Shown: positions 30,614 to 37,071 of the stretch, one piece after another
How positions within the stretch are numbered: position 1 is the first letter of the stretch
How the letters are laid out: each line of letters opens with the position of its first letter
Source: a virus
Length of the DNA stretch: 37,383 nucleotides
Virus record (IMG/VR): IMGVR_UViG_3300025087_000205
Location: 1-37,383 of that record
Reading direction: 5' to 3' (one strand)
Translations under genes and position numbers: made by a program
Notes under the pieces: generated by a model
Seen by the model: only the letters and a program-made list of their open reading frames with translations
Database searches by the model: none
What the model was told of the DNA's origin: nothing

Positions 30614-30821
30614 GAAGATGGATGCTGGAAACCTCAACCTTCGCATGGACAGCAAGACGGCGAAGAAACTGGACTGGCTGGCTAGAGTTTCCAGTTGGCC
30701 GAAGAGCATGATCGTGCGTGTTTTGATACGCAAGGCGCAACCCCGCGATTTGGCAATTCCCGACGAAGACGCAATGCTCTTACCGAAAAAGCCAAAGAAT
30801 GACCTCAAAAACGAACCTTGA
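30597..30821 (+). CDS. Ribbon-helix-helix DNA-binding protein
   Basis: 74 residues as called; an internal ATG at 30618 is also plausible. NLNLRMDSKTAKKLDWLARV followed by KSMIVRVLIRKA is the ribbon-helix-helix layout of small repressors. It probably regulates phage transcription, perhaps the nearby promoters with tandem repeats. It overlaps the DUF2695 gene and the lipoprotein gene. Confidence 0.65.
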   Translation: MLIPDKKMDAGNLNLRMDSKTAKKLDWLARVSSWPKSMIVRVLIRKAQPRDLAIPDEDAMLLPKKPKNDLKNEP

Positions 30822-31254
30822 CCGTCTGGTGGTCATCCTGGGCATGGTTTTTGCCTTTTCAATAGTGTCCCTGGCGTGTCTTGCGCCAGGAATAACGCCT
30901 ACCCTACCCCTCCCCACACCGCGAGTGACAACGCCAACTCTTAGCACTACTTCTACCCAAGTTCTAACCGAGACGATTTATGTCAACGTGCCTACACGCA
31001 CTTCGACTAGCACGCTGACTTCGTTGCCATTGAAGACACGCACGCCAACGCCAAGCAAGGTATCATCGTTGCCGACAATACTTCCAAGTGCTACGCCAAT
31101 GGTATATGTTGTGCAACGAGGAGATACGCTGTCGAGTATTGCGGTGAGGTTTTGTGGTAGGCAAGAGGCATGGCCTCGGCTGGCACAGATGAACGACATA
31201 GGTGATCCAAACCAGTTACTTGTTGGACAGACATTGCTTATTGAGTGCGGATAG
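30799..31254 (+). CDS. Phage lipoprotein with LysM domain
   Basis: 151 residues. A signal peptide with hydrophobic core VVILGMVFAFSIV ends in the lipobox SLAC (Cys 27). A long Thr/Pro/Ser-rich linker follows (about 30-100), then a LysM domain VYVVQRGDTLSSIAVRF ... WPRLAQMNDIGDPNQL that binds peptidoglycan or chitin-like sugars. It would be anchored to the cytoplasmic membrane or outer leaflet and bind the wall; possible roles are lysis or superinfection exclusion. The T/P linker is usual in Chloroflexota exported proteins. Confidence 0.75.
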   Translation: MTSKTNLDRLVVILGMVFAFSIVSLACLAPGITPTLPLPTPRVTTPTLSTTSTQVLTETIYVNVPTRTSTSTLTSLPLKTRTPTPSKVSSLPTILPSATPMVYVVQRGDTLSSIAVRFCGRQEAWPRLAQMNDIGDPNQLLVGQTLLIECG

Positions 31255-31274
31255 AACACAATAGGAGAAAAGAG

Positions 31275-31466
31275 ATGCACCCCACCATTTTTGCAACACT
31301 GTGCGAGGCTATTGAGAATTGGATGTCCAACCACTGCGAAGATTCGGAATGGCCCGATACATGGTTTCCCGAAGACCTTGCTATTGATATGGCAAAGAGT
31401 GCCCGATTGGTATTTGACGCTTCGATAAAGTCTTCTGAGTTTACTCAAGGTCAAATTGTGAAATGA
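31275..31466 (+). CDS. Hypothetical small protein
   Basis: 63 residues from ATG 31275 (AGGAGAAAAGAG in front). Trp- and Asp-rich start (ENWMSNHCEDSEWPDTWFP) then a helical end. No family recognised. It overlaps the next gene by four bases, so it belongs to the operon of lysis-type genes. Confidence 0.55.
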   Translation: MHPTIFATLCEAIENWMSNHCEDSEWPDTWFPEDLAIDMAKSARLVFDASIKSSEFTQGQIVK

Positions 31467-31747
31467 CCATTGCGGAGATAACCGAGACGCTAGAACAATA
31501 CCTGACGCACCTAGAGCGTATCTCGGTGATCATCGAGCGTTGGGCAAAAGGTTACAACACGACAATAAAGTTCGTGCTTGCCATTGCGTTTTCCATGTCC
31601 CCTGATCAGTTGGATAAACTGTCAAACATGGCTCAGGTAATGGATCATTGTCGTGAGGAGATGATCGAGGCGCTAGAGAACGTGGCACAGGACGTAACGA
31701 AGATGGGGAAATTCTTTCTTGAGTTTGAAAAGGAGAATACGAAATGA
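31463..31747 (+). CDS. Hypothetical helical protein
   Basis: 94 residues. A helix with LEQYLTHLERISVIIERWAK, a short hydrophobic run FVLAIAFSMS, and a C-terminal coiled coil ending FLEFEKENTK. Starts and ends with four-base overlaps to its neighbours. It might assist the adjacent holin-like protein. Function unknown. Confidence 0.5.
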   Translation: MTIAEITETLEQYLTHLERISVIIERWAKGYNTTIKFVLAIAFSMSPDQLDKLSNMAQVMDHCREEMIEALENVAQDVTKMGKFFLEFEKENTK

Positions 31748-32106
31748 CAACTGAACAAGTCCAACAACTCATTAATCTCGTGATACAAATTGGGGGTGCG
31801 CTGGCCGAAAAGGGGTTTATTCTAGCACACAAACAAGTGGTTATGGAGGCCATTGCAGACATTGTTGCACTGGCGTTGGTGCTTGTGGCGATGATCGTTG
31901 GAAGCAGAATTGCTCTAGCGATGGCTAGGAAACATGATGAGCAAGGAGGTTTTGGGGATGATAGTCTGCTCCCTGTTGTTGTCACAATTGGGATCGCATG
32001 GTTATTCTACATGGTTGTCTTTATTCTCTTGGTAACGCAAAGTATCAAAGTGCTTCTCAACCCAGATTGGTATGCGGTGAAACTCTTGATGGAACTTCTT
32101 AAATAA
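31744..32106 (+). CDS. Holin-like membrane protein
   Basis: 120 residues with two membrane segments: IVALALVLVAMIVGSRIALA (about 39-58) and LLPVVVTIGIAWLFYMVVFI. A charged loop lies between. This topology and its operon position next to a LysM lipoprotein support a holin or antiholin that opens the membrane for lysis. It is also compatible with another small membrane function. Confidence 0.6.
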   Translation: MTTEQVQQLINLVIQIGGALAEKGFILAHKQVVMEAIADIVALALVLVAMIVGSRIALAMARKHDEQGGFGDDSLLPVVVTIGIAWLFYMVVFILLVTQSIKVLLNPDWYAVKLLMELLK

Positions 32107-32131
32107 AACAGAAGCATAAGGAGAATACGAA

Positions 32132-32380
32132 ATGACAAGTGACAAAGATGGCGAAATAATGTACGAGGTCGATCATAAAAGACTTGAAAAGGACTTTACC
32201 TATCACGCGCCTAATTCAGAACAGTCAGCCCGCTATAACGCAATACGTTCAGCGGCAAAACTCATGGGTGAACTTCTAATGAGTTCATGTCCTCTGAGTC
32301 GTGAATTGTCTGTGGCATTGACAAAATTGGATGAGACAGTGATGTTTGCCAATGCTGCAATTGCAAGAAACGAATCATAG
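32132..32380 (+). CDS. acb2: Acb2-like cyclic-nucleotide sponge (anti-CBASS)
   Basis: 82 residues, AAGGAG before ATG. Layout matches Acb2/Vs.4 (short phage proteins that sequester cyclic nucleotides made by CBASS and related defences): basic start, FTYHAPN (22-28), a helix RYNAIRSAAKLMGELL, a CP pair at 53-54, and a C-terminal helix with ALTKLDETVMFANAAIARN. The W/F-A-N-A-A-I-A-R ending is a hallmark of the family. It would bind signalling nucleotides in the cytoplasm and block abortive infection. The family match is by pattern; affinity and nucleotide are not predictable. Confidence 0.8.
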   Translation: MTSDKDGEIMYEVDHKRLEKDFTYHAPNSEQSARYNAIRSAAKLMGELLMSSCPLSRELSVALTKLDETVMFANAAIARNES

Positions 32381-32392
32381 GGAGAATGTAAA

Positions 32393-33055
32393 ATGAAATG
32401 GCTTGATCTCAACCGTGACGGGCGGGTGAACACCGCCGACCTGCTTATCGGCATTGTGTACCTGTGTGCGGCCATTCTTGGTCTAACACTGATGTTCAGC
32501 ACATGGGCACGCTCGTTTCATTTGCTCAGTTCACCGCAGATGAATCCCGGTGTGTTCTCATTGTGGCCTTGGATCACCTCACTCTCGCCAGAGGCGGGCT
32601 TTTTGCTGGCGTACTTCTGTATGCACGCCGGCATTCGCAAGCAATACCTCACCGGCATTGCGCTTGGCGTCATCGGAATGGTGCTCTTCGGCTTGGTGAT
32701 CGGCACAATGCAGTGGTATGACGTTGAACTTGTGCGTGGCGCATCGTTAGCCGAGGTGGGAAAGTGGGCTGACTACGTTGCGACATTCGTTGCGCTCATT
32801 ACCATTGGATACGCGGCAGTGGTAACGGGTGTCATTGAGTACATCAACATTGATAGTCGCTCGGCTGGTGGAAGCACGTATACCTCTGCCAGACCTATTG
32901 TGAAGGCAACCGTGCCGCGCATGAGTTTGCCAGAGGGTGATGAGCAATTAGAGGAATTGAAGTTCATCGCACCTCAAAGCACGAGTAAGGGAAACGGAGC
33001 AGGGGAGGATCATCCCCAACAAGCAAATTTTCAGCGACCGCCAGTCCGCCGATAA
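32393..33055 (+). CDS. Membrane protein with dockerin-like calcium loop
   Basis: 220 residues. The N-terminal DLNRDGRVNTADLLIG matches a dockerin/EF-hand calcium loop (D-x-N-x-D-G-x-V). Several membrane segments follow (IVYLCAAILGLTLMF, AGFLLAYFCMHAG, ALGVIGMVLFGLVIG, ATFVALITIGYAAVV), then an acidic, disordered C-terminal tail. No known function; possibly a membrane-associated phage protein for lysis control or superinfection. It lies right after the Acb2-like gene, with good translation signals (GGGAG). Confidence 0.6.
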   Translation: MKWLDLNRDGRVNTADLLIGIVYLCAAILGLTLMFSTWARSFHLLSSPQMNPGVFSLWPWITSLSPEAGFLLAYFCMHAGIRKQYLTGIALGVIGMVLFGLVIGTMQWYDVELVRGASLAEVGKWADYVATFVALITIGYAAVVTGVIEYINIDSRSAGGSTYTSARPIVKATVPRMSLPEGDEQLEELKFIAPQSTSKGNGAGEDHPQQANFQRPPVRR

Positions 33056-33057
33056 CA

Positions 33058-33282
33058 TTGGCTGACACGGACTGGCGGTTGCAATTGGTCAACATCGGAA
33101 CAAAGGGAAAGAAGGGATATGTTTACAGACAAAAGCATCCCGACAAATACGGTGGACGAGCATTCGAGTTCGATGCCGCACCCGAAGAACTCAAGGGTAG
33201 GACGCAGAGGCAGGCGCAAAAACTTGCTCTCGCCAAACACGCTTCTAAGCATCTTCCAGTCGAGTCTAGTGCGACTGGGTGA
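33058..33282 (+). CDS. Hypothetical small basic protein
   Basis: 74 residues from a TTG 3 bases after the previous stop. The sequence DTDWRLQLVNIGTKGKKGYV and GGRAFEFDAAPEELKGRTQR is basic and shows no known motif. Start codon uncertain because no strong ribosome site is visible; it probably depends on coupled translation. Confidence 0.45.
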   Translation: MADTDWRLQLVNIGTKGKKGYVYRQKHPDKYGGRAFEFDAAPEELKGRTQRQAQKLALAKHASKHLPVESSATG

Positions 33283-33421
33283 GGCAAGCATTGGATATGC
33301 AATTGACACCAACGAGGCTGGGGGAAGTGTAATAATTACTTTGCTTGGTGCGCACTTGTGCCAAGAGAAAAAACACCTCATTTCCACCGAGCCGTGTGAG
33401 GAGTGCCAGCGTGAGCGTTGA
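33269..33421 (+). CDS. Small cysteine-containing protein
   Basis: 50 residues from GTG 33269, overlapping the previous gene by 14 bases. It contains GSVIITLLGAHLCQEKKHLI and ends EPCEECQRER, giving a C-x2-C plus an earlier Cys/His that could bind zinc. Short and not recognised; the reading is coherent but the start is uncertain. Confidence 0.4.
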   Translation: MRLGEASIGYAIDTNEAGGSVIITLLGAHLCQEKKHLISTEPCEECQRER

Positions 33422-33506
33422 TGGCTACTTACGCTTGTTCGTGTTTGTTGTTGCAACGATAATACTGTTCGGCGCGCTTCTGTGGCACTTTCAAGAGAAT
33501 GGGTAA
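33411..33506 (+). CDS. Single-pass membrane microprotein
   Basis: 31 residues from GTG 33411, preceded by GAGGAG at a good distance. Nearly all of it is one membrane segment (LRLFVFVVATIILFGALLWH) followed by FQENG. Its overlap with the upstream mini-gene suggests translational coupling. Could be a lysis peptide; no known family. Confidence 0.45.
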   Translation: MSVDGYLRLFVFVVATIILFGALLWHFQENG

Positions 33507-33539
33507 GCAATTAGCGTGCAATTAGTGTGCAATTGGAGT
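33507..33539 (+). repeat. Tandem 11-bp repeats upstream of lysis promoter
   Basis: Three head-to-tail units GCAATTAGCGT, GCAATTAGTGT and GCAATTGGAGT at 33507-33517, 33518-33528 and 33529-33539. The 11-bp period is close to one helical turn. The array ends at the promoter box TGGTATAAT (33541-33549). Likely an activator or repressor site. Confidence 0.75.
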
Positions 33540-33540
33540 G

Positions 33541-33549
33541 TGGTATAAT
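33541..33549 (+). promoter_or_regulatory. Extended -10 promoter with dyad
   Basis: TGGTATAAT directly after the tandem repeats. A dyad GTGTG (33538-33542) / CACAC (33554-33558) spans the box. It lies about 65 bases before the holin at 33614. Confidence 0.7.
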
Positions 33550-33613
33550 TCCTCACACAATAAGCACAACGAGTAAGTATCAATTCAACTAGCACAATGG
33601 AGACACAAAGAAC

Positions 33614-33994
33614 ATGGACATCCTCAACCTCGTAGACTGGACTCTCGTACAGGCGTTTCTCACCAACGTTTTGACTACGCTACTTATTACTGCGCTTGGC
33701 TTTGTCGTAGCGTACGTGCAGAAGAAACTCGCGCTGGTCAAGGCACAAGTCAATGTCGATCAATGGGAGTTCATCGAGCAGGTGGTTGGCGCGGCAGTCA
33801 AAGTAGCCGAGCAGACCGAACTGGCGCGCAAGGTCACCCTCGCTGGCGCTGAGAAGAAGGCCATTGCTCTGCAATATGCGCAGACTGCACTCGACTCCTA
33901 CGGCGTGAAAGTGAACGTGACCACGCTGGAAGGTGCAATTGAGAAGGCCGTTCTGGAACACTTCAACTGGGGTCGGCTGAATCCGCCAGACTAA
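33614..33994 (+). CDS. Holin, LLH family
   Basis: 126 residues. One N-terminal membrane segment (LTNVLTTLLITALGFVVAYV, about 16-35) followed by a long, charged helix and a C-terminal part like phage holins of the LLH type (YAQTALDSYGVKVNVTTLEG, AIEKAVLEHFNWG). It should act in the cytoplasmic membrane for lysis. Upstream promoter and tandem repeats may time its expression. Another holin-like gene lies at 31744. Confidence 0.75.
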   Translation: MDILNLVDWTLVQAFLTNVLTTLLITALGFVVAYVQKKLALVKAQVNVDQWEFIEQVVGAAVKVAEQTELARKVTLAGAEKKAIALQYAQTALDSYGVKVNVTTLEGAIEKAVLEHFNWGRLNPPD

Positions 33995-34039
33995 CTCGTC
34001 ACAAGGGGGAAAATTGCGGAATTCATCCACCGTGAACAC

Positions 34040-34081
34040 GGCGGCAGAATAGTAATTGTTCTGCCGCCATTGTTATTTATT
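34040..34081 (+). terminator. Intrinsic terminator after holin
   Basis: GGCGGCAGAA (34040-34049) pairs perfectly with TTCTGCCGCC (34059-34068), then ATTGTTATTTATT. It ends the lysis transcript shortly before the next gene. Confidence 0.8.
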
Positions 34082-34091
34082 GGGAGATCAT

Positions 34092-34409
34092 ATGCCAGAT
34101 ACTATTGCTACTCAGGCTGATATTGAACGTGTACTAGAAACAATGAAAGCTGGGTTTTCTAGTGCCGAGAAATCGCTCGGTGAAATACGCGAGAGGCTGG
34201 ATCAGATCAATGGTCGTGTCCGAACTAATGAAACGGATGTAGCCGTTCTTAAGGATCGGGACATGCGTCGTCTAGGTGGTGAGCAAGAGGATAGGCATAT
34301 TGAGAGAACAGAGCAAATGATTGCTAGATTGATCAAAGAATACGGCACACCCACGAGTGTTATTGGGTTGCTCGTTTATCAAGTGGGAAAAACTCAGAAT
34401 TGGTGGTAG
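34092..34409 (+). CDS. Hypothetical coiled-coil protein
   Basis: 105 residues from ATG 34092 with GGGAG in front. Long charged helix with ADIERVLETMKAGFSSAEKS and LKDRDMRRLGGEQEDRHIER, ending in a short hydrophobic segment (SVIGLLVYQVGKT). Possibly an oligomeric phage protein related to hemolysin-like or membrane-linked coiled coils; function unknown. Confidence 0.55.
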   Translation: MPDTIATQADIERVLETMKAGFSSAEKSLGEIRERLDQINGRVRTNETDVAVLKDRDMRRLGGEQEDRHIERTEQMIARLIKEYGTPTSVIGLLVYQVGKTQNWW

Positions 34410-34410
34410 C

Positions 34411-35490
34411 TTGATAAAACAAAACTGGAAGTCCATCATCCCCGCGCTCAAAATGTCGGGGGAGGACTACATCCGCCAGAATGCAATGCGCATGACCGAC
34501 CACGACATTGTTCATCGTCTAGCCTCCGCTGGCGTAACGACTACCGTAGTCGCAATTGAGAAGCACCGTTACCGTATGGGCATTATCAAAACAGGCGGCA
34601 CAAACTCACAAGTCATTGGCGAGTCTCCGTTTGTAAAATACGACTCGCCGCTTGTTATTGAGGCAGATCGCATTGCAATTCTTGGGGATATTCAGTTCCC
34701 GTATCACGAGGCAGCGTTCATCAACAAGGTATTAGACTTGTGCCGCATTTGGAATGTGCGGCACTGTGTTTTAGCGGGGGATGTGATCGAATGTGCTTCT
34801 TTGACTCACTTCGATCCCAACTGGGAGGGTGAGGGTAACTCGCACGGCATTCCCGATGAAGCACTAGACGATCTCATTGCTATCAAACAGTCTCTTGTCA
34901 AGAATAGCACGATGGCGGGGAAACTTGAGGCCATTATCGAAAAGCATGGCCGACAGGAGAAAGCCTCCGCTGGTAACGTATCCGAGGAGTGGGGGTACGC
35001 CAAGAAAGACCTCGCCAAGTTGATCCAACAATTTGATGATATTGTCTGGGAGGTCGGAAACCATGAGGGTCGTGTCTTACGCCAGATGCAGTCGCCGTTT
35101 CTTCCCGACGATCTCAAGCGCATGTTCGTGGGTGAGGAGCCAAAGGTGAGAATTGCGCCATACTACTATACACTGGCTAAGTCAAGCGGTGTAGAATGGC
35201 GCATCACCCATCCGAAGTCAAGCGCAAAGGGTGACTCGAAGTGGTACGCCAGCAAGTATCTCACGAATGTGATCATGGCACACAACCATCATCTGGTTAT
35301 GCAGCGGGATCGTAGCGGCAAGTTCTGGGCAATAGAGATCGGGTGTTGTGTTGATGAGCGAAGACTTCCATACGTTTCTCAACGTGACAGCAAGGGGGAC
35401 GCACACGTACTCGGCGCGGCTATTTTGCGTGATGGCAAATGCTGGCTGTTGCATGAGGACGTGGACTGGGAGACATTGGCAAAACTATGA
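34411..35490 (+). CDS. Calcineurin-like metallophosphoesterase
   Basis: About 359 residues from a TTG at 34411 that has GGTGG close by; an ATG at 34453 gives a shorter protein and is also possible. Metallophosphoesterase signature in order: ILGDIQFPYHE, LAGDVIE, WEVGNHEGR and late AHNHH, all metal-binding motifs. An N-terminal region MTDHDIVHRLASAGVTTTVV looks like a helix-turn-helix. It could be a nuclease or phosphatase acting on DNA or nucleotides; in phages such enzymes often join replication or defence-related roles. Confidence 0.8.
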   Translation: MIKQNWKSIIPALKMSGEDYIRQNAMRMTDHDIVHRLASAGVTTTVVAIEKHRYRMGIIKTGGTNSQVIGESPFVKYDSPLVIEADRIAILGDIQFPYHEAAFINKVLDLCRIWNVRHCVLAGDVIECASLTHFDPNWEGEGNSHGIPDEALDDLIAIKQSLVKNSTMAGKLEAIIEKHGRQEKASAGNVSEEWGYAKKDLAKLIQQFDDIVWEVGNHEGRVLRQMQSPFLPDDLKRMFVGEEPKVRIAPYYYTLAKSSGVEWRITHPKSSAKGDSKWYASKYLTNVIMAHNHHLVMQRDRSGKFWAIEIGCCVDERRLPYVSQRDSKGDAHVLGAAILRDGKCWLLHEDVDWETLAKL

Positions 35491-35606
35491 CACTCACTCC
35501 TGATCCCAAGCCTAAGAAGCACAGAGGCTACCGCGTATGCAAGTGGTGTCTCACACAATATAAGCGCACGCTGGTAAAGTGTCCGAGATGCAAGCAGAAG
35601 CCTTAG
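35487..35606 (+). CDS. Small zinc-ribbon protein
   Basis: 39 residues, four-base overlap (ATGA) with the previous gene. VCKWCLTQYKRTLVKCPRCK gives C-x2-C twice, a compact zinc ribbon, with basic flanks. It probably binds nucleic acid and may cooperate with the metallophosphoesterase. Too short for routine annotation. Confidence 0.6.
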   Translation: MTLTPDPKPKKHRGYRVCKWCLTQYKRTLVKCPRCKQKP

Positions 35607-35713
35607 TTGCGCTTTGTGTTGTGCTGTATGTAATTGGGATTTACAGCGCGCTTGTGTTTGTAGAAGTTGCTTGTACGAGGTCTTACCGAGGTTTTGGGAA
35701 ACGGGGGGTGTAG
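35588..35713 (+). CDS. Single-pass membrane microprotein
   Basis: 41 residues from ATG 35588, overlapping the zinc ribbon gene. One hydrophobic segment (ALVALCVVLYVIGIYSALVF) then a basic tail (TRSYRGFGKRGV). No obvious ribosome site, so expression is uncertain. Confidence 0.4.
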   Translation: MQAEALVALCVVLYVIGIYSALVFVEVACTRSYRGFGKRGV

Positions 35714-35742
35714 TTAAGTAAGCACGCTGAATAACGGCACGG

Positions 35743-35770
35743 TTGACAAAAACCCGCACGTCTATATAAT
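35743..35770 (+). promoter_or_regulatory. Sigma70 promoter of a gene-free region
   Basis: TTGACA (35743-35748), 16 bases, TATAAT (35765-35770). Start near 35777. No credible gene follows for almost 600 bases, so the product may be an RNA or a primer transcript. Confidence 0.75.
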
Positions 35771-35800
35771 ACGCAAGTCTCGATTCTCCTCCCTGCGACG

Positions 35801-35841
35801 ACAGCCGCCACTTCGTACTCCCTCTCCGATGTGGCGGCTGT
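35801..35841 (+). promoter_or_regulatory. Perfect 11-bp hairpin
   Basis: ACAGCCGCCAC (35801-35811) pairs with GTGGCGGCTGT (35831-35841) around a 19-base loop. It lies 25 bases after the predicted start and is followed by TCGCATTTAAG without a clear U-tract. Could be a terminator for a short RNA or a protein-binding structure. Confidence 0.6.
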
Positions 35842-35845
35842 TCGC

Positions 35846-35906
35846 ATTTAAGGGAACAAGCGAGATAGTTAAGAATACATTTAAGGGTACGGGCGATCAG
35901 TTAAGA
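35846..35906 (+). repeat. Two degenerate direct repeats (ATTTAAGGG..AGTTAAGA)
   Basis: Units at 35846-35874 and 35879-35906 share ATTTAAGGG, a central AC..GCGA and AGTTAAGA, in tandem with about 33-bp period. AT-rich; may be part of an origin or operator. Confidence 0.6.
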
Positions 35907-35940
35907 GGTCTTTTCACCCTTTCCCCTCTCGCGCCTCGGT

Positions 35941-36039
35941 GCGTGTAGCCAAGTGCGGATAGGCATACTTCGTCGTTTGCGTGTAGCCACATTTCCTATG
36001 TTTGCGTGTAGCCATAGTTTTTCGTTTTGCGTGTAGCCA
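35941..36039 (+). repeat. Four iteron-like repeats (GCGTGTAGCCA)
   Basis: GCGTGTAGCCA at 35941-35951, 35979-35989, 36004-36014 and 36029-36039. The last three are preceded by TTT or TTTT and lie 25 bp apart; the first is 38 bp away. Regular spacing fits iterons bound by a replication initiator or packaging protein. Spacers are only about 14 bp, which excludes CRISPR. Confidence 0.75.
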
Positions 36040-36062
36040 TTGTCACCGGCTGAACCTGCTCC

Positions 36063-36113
36063 GCCGACGATCCGCCACTGCCGATAACTTGCCGACGATC
36101 CGCCACTGCCGAT
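36063..36113 (+). repeat. Two 23-bp direct repeats
   Basis: GCCGACGATCCGCCACTG plus CCGAT occurs exactly at 36063-36085 and 36091-36113, a 28-bp period. GC-rich, directly after the iteron-like repeats. Confidence 0.75.
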
Positions 36114-36152
36114 CCCGACTCGCGTTTGTAATGTACAACGGTTAGCGTACTT

Positions 36153-36180
36153 CCCCGAAGCGCGAGGGGTAAACCTTTTT
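36153..36180 (+). terminator. Possible weak terminator
   Basis: CCCC (36153-36156) and GGGG (36166-36169) can pair with a 9-base loop and T5 follows at 36176-36180, separated by TAAACC. It could end a transcript from 35743 that would run through the repeats. Weak evidence. Confidence 0.3.
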
Positions 36181-36206
36181 CGTGTCATCAATTTGGCATT
36201 TGCCTA

Positions 36207-36235
36207 TTGACAAGCCGCGAGTTATCGGTTATATT
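36207..36235 (+). promoter_or_regulatory. Sigma70 promoter for rightward operon
   Basis: TTGACA (36207-36212), 17 bases, TATATT (36230-36235), same as at 18309. Start near 36242. A leader of about 120 bases includes AACCGGGG twice (36259-36266 and 36291-36298) and a hairpin CCCGGC/GCCGGG at 36327-36342. Confidence 0.75.
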
Positions 36236-36365
36236 GTTCTTACATCTGTCCTTCAAAGAACCGGGGCGTAAGTGGCGAGGCAATACGGTTAACCGGGGAA
36301 TGCTAATGTCAGCAGATGCAAAGCGACCCGGCGCACGCCGGGACATAGCCGACAGGAGAAAAACC

Positions 36366-36572
36366 ATGACATGCTCGGACTGTGGACAAACAATTAGCAA
36401 ACATGCAGATAACACATTCGCGTGCTCATGTGAATTTGCATCCCCGGCAGCGGGGGATGACTTTCCCCTCTGCTGGATAGCAGAGGACGAATGGGGGAAT
36501 ACTCTGGAGGGAAAGTACAACTCCCTGCGGCAGATGTACGACGCGGGAGAGTTTGTACCGGATTTTCCATGA
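36366..36572 (+). CDS. Small zinc-binding protein
   Basis: 68 residues from ATG 36366 with GGAGA in front; an earlier in-frame ATG at 36306 is possible. MTCSDCGQTISKHADNTFAC then SCEF gives a C-x2-C with a later C-x-C and a helical C-terminus (LEGKYNSLRQMYDAGEF). Function unknown. First gene of an operon controlled by the promoter at 36207; the next gene overlaps by four bases. Confidence 0.6.
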   Translation: MTCSDCGQTISKHADNTFACSCEFASPAAGDDFPLCWIAEDEWGNTLEGKYNSLRQMYDAGEFVPDFP

Positions 36573-36769
36573 CCAAATGCGCCAACTGCGCTCGCGCCCT
36601 GCCCCTGCCGCCGGCCCGCTGGGATCGGCAGTGCTTGGCAACGTATCGAACATTGCTGAAGCGCGCATTGAGGCGGGCAACGCGACTCGTTGACAATGAC
36701 ACGTCAACCGCCGAATCAGTGCTCCTCGCATGGGCAGAGTGGGCATTGTTTCAGGAGGTGGGCAAATGA
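36569..36769 (+). CDS. Hypothetical small protein
   Basis: 66 residues from ATG 36569 (ATGA overlap). Starts MTKCANCARALPLPPARWDR with a C-x2-C pair and continues as a Leu/Ala/Arg-rich helix. Probably DNA- or metal-binding; not recognised. Overlaps the next gene by four bases (ATGA). Confidence 0.55.
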   Translation: MTKCANCARALPLPPARWDRQCLATYRTLLKRALRRATRLVDNDTSTAESVLLAWAEWALFQEVGK

Positions 36770-37071
36770 TAACCCCCACAATAGCCGAGATCAAACAGGC
36801 CACGCTAGACAAGTCGCCCCACTTCTTCGACCGTGCTACTCTCAAGTTCTTCGGTCAAACGATGCGCGCCTTCAAAGTGAAACGATCCCCCGGCGGGCGA
36901 GTGTTCATCTTTGCGCCGAACTATGACAGGAGTGGAGAACGGGATCGGTTCATGGGCTATACCCTCCGCGAATTCATCGGAGGTGATCTGATCGTGCCAC
37001 ATGATGAGGACGGCACAATCCCGCTTCACAGTACATTAGCCGAGGTTCTAGGCTACATTTCGACACACTGA
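36766..37071 (+). CDS. Conserved hypothetical phage protein
   Basis: 101 residues from ATG 36766, AGGAGGTG in front. The phrase TIAEIKQATLDKSPHFFDRA, then KFFGQTMRAFKVKRSPGGRV and a late GYTLREFIGGDL, recurs in many phages. Function is unknown. Position in an early operon suggests an accessory role. Confidence 0.6.
   Translation: MITPTIAEIKQATLDKSPHFFDRATLKFFGQTMRAFKVKRSPGGRVFIFAPNYDRSGERDRFMGYTLREFIGGDLIVPHDEDGTIPLHSTLAEVLGYISTH

Noticed and set aside
35941-36039. CRISPR array
   Set aside because: Repeat unit is only 11-14 bp with spacers of about 11-14 bp; no cas genes.
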